Below, piece after piece: positions 58,858-64,000 of a stretch of 64,000 nt of DNA (the stretch's first letter is position 1; every line of letters starts with the position of its first letter). The position numbers were made by a program, and so were the translations under genes. This DNA is from Saccharothrix sp. NRRL B-16314 (lineage in GTDB: Bacteria > Actinomycetota > Actinomycetes > Mycobacteriales > Pseudonocardiaceae). The notes below the pieces were generated by a model that did no database searches, had not been told where the DNA came from, and worked only from the letters and a program-made list of their open reading frames with translations. The stretch lies in NCBI RefSeq assembly GCF_000716595.1, contig NZ_JNXC01000024.1, forward strand, positions 1 through 64,000, given 5' to 3'.

Positions 58858-59931
58858 TTGAAGTTCGCCTGGATCGACCTCCGAACCGTCCCCGAAGCGC
58901 AGCGCGAAGCCGTGGTCGACGCGGCCGTGCACGCCCGCCTCGCCGGCGTGGTCTCCGACGACCCGGCGCTGCTGGACACGTTGCCGCCGACGATCACCCG
59001 GGTGCTCGTCGCCGACGCGGCGGTCGAGAGCCCGCACCTGGTCACCGTGGTGGTGGACGACCAGGACCGGCTGGACCGGCTCGCCGCCGACGCGGCGTTC
59101 GTGCAGGTGCGCGACGACCGCACGCTCAAGCTGGCGTGCGAGGCGGCGGTGCGGCTCGGGCACACCGTGGTGGAGTTCGCGGACCCGACGAAGATCCCGC
59201 TGGAGATCGTCATCGCCGCCGCCGACGGCGCGGCGGGCAAGCTGATCTGCGTGGTGGCCGACCTCGAAGAGGCCGGGATCGCGCTGGACGTGCTGGAGCA
59301 CGGCTCGGACGGCGTGCTGATGGCGCCGCGCGACGCGACCGACGTGTTCAAGCTGGCCCGGCTGCTGGAGGCGACCACCCCGCCGCTGGCGCTGACCACG
59401 CTCGTCGTCCAGGGCATCACCCACAACGGCCTGGGCGACCGGGTCTGCGTGGACACCGCCTCGCACTTCCGGGAGGACGAGGGCATCCTCGTCGGCTCCT
59501 ACTCGTCCGGCTTCATCCTGTGCTGCAGCGAGACGCACCCGCTGCCGTACATGCCGACCCGCCCGTTCCGGGTCAACGCGGGCGCCCTGCACTCGTACGT
59601 GCTCGGCCCGGACAACCGCACCAACTACCTCTCCGAGCTGCGCTCGGGCAGCACCGTGCTCGCGGTCGACTCCGAGGGCCGCACCCGCAAGCTCACCGTC
59701 GGCCGGGCCAAGCTCGAGTCCCGCCCGATCCTGACCATCACCGCGCACTCGCCCGAGGGCGTCGAGGTCAGCCTCACCGTGCAGGACGACTGGCACGTGC
59801 GGGTGCTCGGGCCGGGCGGGAAGGTCCGCAACGTCACCGAGCTCCAGCGGGGTGACGAGCTGCTCGGCTACATCGCGACCGAGCAGCGGCACGTGGGCAT
59901 CCCCATCGGCGAGTTCTGCAAGGAGACCTGA
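58858..59931 (+). CDS. griH: 3-dehydroquinate synthase II-like enzyme (GriH type)
   Basis: The 357-residue protein begins KFAWIDLR and carries the family blocks VEFADPTKIPLEIVIA, GVLMAPRDATDVFKLARLLE, GDRVCVDTASHFREDEGILV, and RPFRVNAGALHSYVL with TNYLSEL. This is the MJ1249/GriH family. GriH turns the GriI product into 3-amino-4-hydroxybenzoic acid, while archaeal relatives make dehydroquinate. It starts with a rare TTG; GGAG lies 5 bases upstream. The ligase gene starts 5 bases past its stop. Confidence 0.83.
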   Translation: MKFAWIDLRTVPEAQREAVVDAAVHARLAGVVSDDPALLDTLPPTITRVLVADAAVESPHLVTVVVDDQDRLDRLAADAAFVQVRDDRTLKLACEAAVRLGHTVVEFADPTKIPLEIVIAAADGAAGKLICVVADLEEAGIALDVLEHGSDGVLMAPRDATDVFKLARLLEATTPPLALTTLVVQGITHNGLGDRVCVDTASHFREDEGILVGSYSSGFILCCSETHPLPYMPTRPFRVNAGALHSYVLGPDNRTNYLSELRSGSTVLAVDSEGRTRKLTVGRAKLESRPILTITAHSPEGVEVSLTVQDDWHVRVLGPGGKVRNVTELQRGDELLGYIATEQRHVGIPIGEFCKET

Positions 59932-59936
59932 GCCGG

Positions 59937-61304
59937 ATGCGCGAGTTCGTCACCGACCTGTTGCGCCGCCACGGCGACGACGTGCCGGTGTTCACCCACG
60001 GGCACACCGTGACCCACGGCGCCCTGCGTGCCGCGATCGCCGCCGAGGCGAGCGTGTTCGCCGCCTCCGGGGTGGGGGAGGGCAGCGTCGTCGCGCTGCA
60101 CGTGCCCCCGAGCTTCACCCAGCTGGAGGTGGTGCCGGCGCTGTGGAGCCTCGGCGCCAGGGTGATCTCGATCGACCACCGGCTCAAGCCCGCCGAGGTC
60201 GACGTGCTGCGCGCGCTGACCCGCCCGCAGTTCATCGTGCGCGCGTCAGGCGGGCCCACCGGCGTCTTCCGGGAACGCCACGAGCTGGTGACCGAGCGGC
60301 GGCCGGAGGGGTTGCCCGCCTCGACCCGGCACCGGCTGGTCCAGTTCACCTCGGGGTCGACCGGCCGGCCCAAGGTCGTCGGGCGCAGCACCGAGTCGGT
60401 CATCCGCGAGGTGCTGCGGTTCGGCGCGGCCGACGGGATGCCGAAGCGCGGCGAGAAGCAGTTGCTGCTCAACTCCACCGCGCACAGCTTCGGCCTGATG
60501 GGCGGGTTGCTGCACGCGTTGGCCACCGGGGTGCACCTGGTGTTCGCCGCGCGGCACACGGCCGAGGACATCTTGAAGACCGCCGCACGGCACGAGGTCG
60601 ACTTCATCACCGGTCTGCCGTTCCACTTCGACATGCTGGCGGCGGCGGCCGAGCAGTCCGCCTCCTGCCGTCCCGCGCTGCGCACGGTGCGCGGCGCGTT
60701 CGCGGGCGGCGAGCTGATGCGGCCCGAGATCGCCGACCGGTTCGCGGCGGCCTACGGGTTCATGGTCGGCGAGTGCTTCGGCACCACCGAGACCGGCGCG
60801 CTGACCATGGACGCGTCCGGCGTGACCCGGCCGTCGGTGGGCAAACCCCTGTCCGACACCACGATCCGGGTGCGGGACGGGCTGGTCGAGGTGGCGCTGG
60901 ACCAGTCGCCGTACCTGAGCGAGGACGACTCCGGCCGTTACCTGGACGGGTGGTTCCGGACGGGTGACCGGGGCGAGTTCGACGCGCGCGGGAACCTGCG
61001 GCTGCTGGGCCGGGCGGACTCGCTCGTGGTGGTCGACGGCAGCAAGGTGGACCTGACCGAGGTGGAGCACGCGTTGCGCTCCCACCCGCAGGTCACCGAG
61101 GCCATCGCGGTGCACGACCAGGTGATCGAGGCGTACGTCGCGACCGAGTCGGGCACGTTGACCTCGAAGGAGGTCGAGTCGTGGTGCGCCGACCGGCTGG
61201 CCGACTTCAAGCTGCCGCGCCGGACCCACGTGCTGCGGGCGTTGCCGCGGACGCCGAGCGGCAAGCTGGTGCGGAACCCCAGGGTGCTCGCCGACGCGCG
61301 GTGA
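59937..61304 (+). CDS. AMP-forming acyl/aryl ligase (ANL superfamily)
   Basis: The 455-residue protein has the adenylation motifs LVQFTSGSTGRPK, GECFGTTETG, DGWFRTGDRGEF, GRADSLVVVDGSKVDL and the C-terminal lysine in PRTPSGKLVRNP. It is shorter than many CoA ligases but complete. Being the third gene of the griI/griH-like operon, it probably activates 3-amino-4-hydroxybenzoate or a derivative for transfer to CoA or a carrier protein. No carrier protein or PKS gene is visible in the window. Confidence 0.83.
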   Translation: MREFVTDLLRRHGDDVPVFTHGHTVTHGALRAAIAAEASVFAASGVGEGSVVALHVPPSFTQLEVVPALWSLGARVISIDHRLKPAEVDVLRALTRPQFIVRASGGPTGVFRERHELVTERRPEGLPASTRHRLVQFTSGSTGRPKVVGRSTESVIREVLRFGAADGMPKRGEKQLLLNSTAHSFGLMGGLLHALATGVHLVFAARHTAEDILKTAARHEVDFITGLPFHFDMLAAAAEQSASCRPALRTVRGAFAGGELMRPEIADRFAAAYGFMVGECFGTTETGALTMDASGVTRPSVGKPLSDTTIRVRDGLVEVALDQSPYLSEDDSGRYLDGWFRTGDRGEFDARGNLRLLGRADSLVVVDGSKVDLTEVEHALRSHPQVTEAIAVHDQVIEAYVATESGTLTSKEVESWCADRLADFKLPRRTHVLRALPRTPSGKLVRNPRVLADAR

Positions 61305-61328
61305 TCGTTCGTGTGGCAGGGTGGGCGC

Positions 61329-61907
61329 GTGGAACAAGTCGTGCTCCTGGACGAGTCCGGGGTCGGGATCGGCGTTGCCGACAAGGCCTCCGTTCACCAC
61401 TCGTCCACCCCGCTGCACCTGGCCTTCTCGTCGTACCTGTTCGACTCGGCGGGCCGGCTGCTGTTGACCAGGCGCGCCCTGCACAAGAAGACGTGGCCGG
61501 GGGTGTGGACGAACTCGTGCTGCGGCCACCCCGCGCCCGGCGAGCCGATGGAGCTGGCGGTGACGCGGCGGTTGGTCGACGAGCTCGGCCTGGAGGACGT
61601 CACCCTCGACCTCGTGCTGCCCGCGTTCCGGTACCGGGCGGTGATGGAGAACGGGGTCATCGAGAACGAGATGTGCCCGGTGTTCCGGGGCCACGTCACC
61701 GGTGACCCGACGCCCAACCCGGACGAGGTCGACTCGTTCGAGTGGGCGCCGTGGGCCGAGTTCGCGCCCGCCGTGCTGGCCGGTGCCCGTCCGATCTCGC
61801 CGTGGTGCGCCCTCCAGGTCGCGGAGCTGTGGGAACTCGGCCCGGACCCGTCGGCCTGGCCCGTGGCCGAACCCTCGGCCCTCCCCGCCGCCGCCCGCAC
61901 CCCCTGA
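61329..61907 (+). CDS. idi: Isopentenyl-diphosphate isomerase, type I
   Basis: The 192-residue protein is a Nudix-fold isomerase. HHSSTPLHLAFSSYLF opens the core, TNSCCGHP carries the catalytic cysteine, and ENEMCPVF carries the catalytic glutamate; the ELAVTRRLVDELGL block is the Nudix helix. It interconverts IPP and DMAPP for isoprenoid supply. The GTG at 61329 fits the usual EQVVLLDE start. It follows the ligase by 24 bases, so it may belong to the same operon, hinting at a prenylated aromatic product; no prenyltransferase is in the window. Confidence 0.9.
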   Translation: MEQVVLLDESGVGIGVADKASVHHSSTPLHLAFSSYLFDSAGRLLLTRRALHKKTWPGVWTNSCCGHPAPGEPMELAVTRRLVDELGLEDVTLDLVLPAFRYRAVMENGVIENEMCPVFRGHVTGDPTPNPDEVDSFEWAPWAEFAPAVLAGARPISPWCALQVAELWELGPDPSAWPVAEPSALPAAARTP

Positions 61908-61933
61908 CCCTCACCTGTCACTCCGCCCGTTCC

Positions 61934-62031
61934 GAGCGTTGAATTCACCCGTTCCGAACGTAGGACTCTCGCGTGAGTCCTACGTTCGCGTCGCGTGAGT
62001 CCTACGTTCGGAACGGGTGAATTCAACGCTC
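61934..62031. repeat. 40-bp inverted repeat, related to dispersed repeat A
   Basis: The left arm (61934-61973) and right arm (61992-62031) are reverse complements at 39 of 40 positions, around an 18-base centre that itself holds a further copy of the core TGAGTCCTACGTTC. The arms share GAGCGTTGAAYTCA and GTTCCGAACGTAGGAC with the element at 30407-30468. It lies 26 bases after idi and just ahead of the next promoter region. Confidence 0.9.
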
Positions 62032-62036
62032 AGGTG

Positions 62037-62137
62037 AGAGAGCGCTCTCTGGGGCGCTGTTACGGGATGACCGGAACTCCGCGCTTTCCTTGACTGATCA
62101 GCGGGCCCGTCCTACGTTCCGCTGTGAGAGCGCTCTC
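62037..62137 (+). promoter_or_regulatory. Promoter flanked by two LacI-type palindromes
   Basis: AGAGAGCGCTCTCT (62037-62050) and GAGAGCGCTCTC (62126-62137) are perfect palindromes of the GCGCTC-centred kind recognised by CebR/LacI-family repressors. Between them a promoter fits well: TTGACT at 62090-62095, a 17-base spacer and TACGTT at 62113-62118. The second palindrome lies just past the expected start of transcription. The first gene served is the CBM32-DUF1996 protein. Confidence 0.75.
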
Positions 62138-62172
62138 CCGTTCACGCCTGCACCGTCCACGAAAGGGGAGCC

Positions 62173-63435
62173 GTGATCCCCACCATTCGCCGAAGTCGTC
62201 GACTGGTCACCGCACTCGCCGTAACCGCCCTGACCGCGTCGGCACTGACCTTCGTCGCCTCGCAAGCCTCCGCGGCGCCGGAACTGCTGTCCCAGGGCAA
62301 ACCCGTGACCGCCTCCTCCACCGAGAACGGCGGCACGCCCGCCACCGCGGCCGTCGACAGCAACGCCGGCACCCGCTGGTCCAGTGCCGCCGCCGACCCG
62401 CAGTGGATCCGCGTCGACCTCGGCTCGTCCACCGCGATCACCCAGGTCACGCTGAACTGGGAAACCGCCTACGCCCGGTCGTTCCAGCTCCAGACCTCGG
62501 CCGACGGCAACGCCTGGAACACGGTCGCCACCGCGTCCGGCGTCCTCGGCGTGCAGAACCTCGCAGTCTCGGCCACCACCCGGTTCGTCCGCGTCTACAC
62601 GACCGCCCGCGCCACCCAGTACGGCGTGTCGTTGTGGGAGTTCCAGGTGTTCGGCGTCCCGAACACCAGCGGCCCGATCGTGCGGGTCGCGGAGTTCCTG
62701 GCCGAGTGCCCGTACAGCCACCGCCTGCCGGACGACCCGATCGTCGCGCCGAACCTGCCCGGCGCGTCGCACATGCACAGCTTCTTCGGCAACCGGACCA
62801 CCAACGCCCGGTCGACCGTCGAGTCCCTGCTCGCGGGCACCAGCACCTGCAACCCCGGCTCCGACCTGTCCTCCTACTGGGTCCCCACCCTGTACGCGGA
62901 CAACCAGCCCGTCGAGCCGACCGGCACCACGTTCTACTACCTGGGTGAGGGCGTCCGGGACGACGTCATCGCCCGCATCCAGCCGTTCCCGCTGGGCCTG
63001 CGGATCGTCGCGGGCAACGCCAAGGCCACCCAGCCGGACGCCGGCACCATCTCCCGCTGGTCCTGCCTGCACGCCGGTCACGTCGGCGCGTCCAAGGACT
63101 TCGTGAACTGCCCGTCGGGCACGATGCTGGAGTCCTACCTCGACTTCCCGCAGTGCTGGAACGGCCGGGACCTCGACTCGGCGGACCACAAGAGCCACAT
63201 GGCCTACCCGGTGAACGCGGACTGCCCGTCGACCCACCCGGTGCCGGTGCCGAAGCTCCGCCAGGTCCTGCGCTACCCGGTGAGCGGCGACCCCGCGCGG
63301 TTCCGGTTGGCGTCCGGTGCGGGCTTCACCATGCACGGCGACTTCTTCAACGCGTGGCCGGTGGACGAACTCGCCCGCCGGGTGCGCGACTGCATCAACC
63401 CGATCATCAAGTGCGGCGCGGACGGCAGGCCATGA
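62173..63435 (+). CDS. Secreted protein with discoidin/CBM32 and DUF1996 domains
   Basis: The 420-residue protein has a signal peptide (IRRSRRLVTALAVTALTA to ASAAP) and a discoidin/CBM32 domain (about 35-165; TAAVDSNAGTRWSSAAADPQ, ARATQYGVSLWEFQVFG). A DUF1996 domain follows, with PGASHMHSFFGN, SRWSCLHAGHVG and DHKSHMAYP as the conserved His-rich blocks. The function of DUF1996 is unknown; the CBM suggests sugar-polymer binding outside the cell. It starts with GTG 36 bases after the second LacI-type palindrome and overlaps the next gene (ATGA). Confidence 0.85.
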   Translation: MIPTIRRSRRLVTALAVTALTASALTFVASQASAAPELLSQGKPVTASSTENGGTPATAAVDSNAGTRWSSAAADPQWIRVDLGSSTAITQVTLNWETAYARSFQLQTSADGNAWNTVATASGVLGVQNLAVSATTRFVRVYTTARATQYGVSLWEFQVFGVPNTSGPIVRVAEFLAECPYSHRLPDDPIVAPNLPGASHMHSFFGNRTTNARSTVESLLAGTSTCNPGSDLSSYWVPTLYADNQPVEPTGTTFYYLGEGVRDDVIARIQPFPLGLRIVAGNAKATQPDAGTISRWSCLHAGHVGASKDFVNCPSGTMLESYLDFPQCWNGRDLDSADHKSHMAYPVNADCPSTHPVPVPKLRQVLRYPVSGDPARFRLASGAGFTMHGDFFNAWPVDELARRVRDCINPIIKCGADGRP

Positions 63436-64000
63436 GACGACCGACCCCGAACCGGGGCGCACTGCTCGCGGCGTTCGCCCTGTTCACCGCGCTGGTCGTG
63501 CCGGTGACCGCCGTCCAGGCGGCGGAGTGCGGCACGGCCAACGCGGCGTTGAACGCCCCGGTCACCGCCTCGTCGGTGGAGACCGGCAGCCCGTTCGCGG
63601 CGACCGCGGCCGTGGACGGCAACGCCGGCACCCGCTGGTCCAGCGCGTTCAGCGACCCGCAGTGGCTGCGGATCGACCTCGGCGCGAGCCGGGACGTCTG
63701 CGGCGCGACGTTGCAGTGGGAGGCCGCCTACGCGACGGCGTTCCAGCTCCAGGTGTCCCCGGACGGCGCCGCGTGGACCACCGTCCACCAGACGACGACC
63801 GGCACGGGTGGCACGCAGAACCTCACCTTCACGGGCACGGGCCGCTACCTCCGCCTCTACGCCACCGCCCGCGCCACGCAGTACGGCGTGTCGCTGTGGG
63901 AGTTCGCCGTCCGCACGGGCACGAACAGCACCCCGACCGAAGGGCTGCTGTCGTACAACAAGCCCGCGTTCGCGTCGTCGTTCCAGGACGACGGCGCCTG
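63432..64000 (+). CDS. Secreted discoidin/CBM32 protein, N-terminal part (runs off window)
   Basis: The frame is open from ATG 63432, inside the previous stop codon, to the window end (about 189 codons). A signal peptide (GALLAAFALFTALVVPVTAV) is followed by a CBM32 domain very like the one in the previous gene (FAATAAVDGNAGTRWSSAFS and RATQYGVSLWEFAV). After it, LLSYNKPAFASSFQDDGA looks like the start of a second carbohydrate-binding domain. A catalytic domain is probably beyond the window; its type cannot be told. Confidence 0.85.
   Translation, partial: MRRPTPNRGALLAAFALFTALVVPVTAVQAAECGTANAALNAPVTASSVETGSPFAATAAVDGNAGTRWSSAFSDPQWLRIDLGASRDVCGATLQWEAAYATAFQLQVSPDGAAWTTVHQTTTGTGGTQNLTFTGTGRYLRLYATARATQYGVSLWEFAVRTGTNSTPTEGLLSYNKPAFASSFQDDGA

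Overview
The window is high-GC DNA with the gene density, GTG/TTG starts, ATGA/GTGA stop-start overlaps, LAL and GntR/TetR regulators, FxSxx-COOH peptide system and LanM enzyme expected of a filamentous actinomycete. A Pseudonocardiales genus such as Saccharothrix, Actinosynnema or Lentzea is my best guess; this is inference from gene content only. No rRNA, tRNA, CRISPR array, transposase or phage gene was seen. All functions are read from sequence motifs and known families; no database search was run.

Layout. 0-6.2 kb: tail of a HEAT-like protein with an Ala-Val-Asp-Thr-Ala repeat, then a FAD monooxygenase and ABC exporter operon facing a GntR-TetR fusion regulator with three operator-like palindromes between them, then PAC2-family and chorismate mutase genes. 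6.2-15.5 kb: a G-rich tandem repeat, two flavin enzymes, a secreted GH16 glucanase, an orphan paaZ, a secreted PI-PLC-like protein, a MOSC protein, a lipoprotein and a secreted cyclophilin. 15.5-22.3 kb: a leftward run of lipoprotein, LanM synthetase, a translationally coupled 69-residue peptide without cysteine, and a LuxR-type LAL regulator. 22.4-35.7 kb: two sugar uptake operons. One is LacI, binding protein, two permeases and an alpha-glucosidase; the other is DeoR, binding protein, two permeases and a zinc dehydrogenase. Between them lie a MarR regulator and an old yellow enzyme. Neither importer has its own ATPase gene, so a shared MsiK-type ATPase elsewhere is likely. 35.7-41.4 kb: a sortase-anchored protein, a SnoaL protein, an ECF sigma factor and a RecB-like nuclease-helicase.

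41.4-56.7 kb is the most unusual part. It holds an FxSxx-COOH RiPP system (HExxH hydroxylase, FxsB radical SAM enzyme, 55-residue precursor, and a large ParA-like/TIR/NB-ARC/TPR protein with an unknown partner). It also holds an antiporter, two translationally coupled P-loop ATPases, a zinc-ribbon SDR lacking the usual catalytic tyrosine, and a SLOG plus 2TM (SLATT-like) gene pair. Several of these families are associated with nucleotide signalling, peptide signalling or biological conflict.

56.8-61.9 kb: a LysR regulator faces a compact operon of griI- and griH-like genes (3-amino-4-hydroxybenzoate pathway), an AMP-forming ligase and a type I IPP isomerase. This may be a small aromatic natural-product locus. 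61.9-64 kb: an almost perfect 40-bp inverted repeat that is related to a repeat at 30.4 kb, then a promoter bracketed by two LacI-type palindromes driving two secreted discoidin/CBM32 proteins. The second of these runs off the window.
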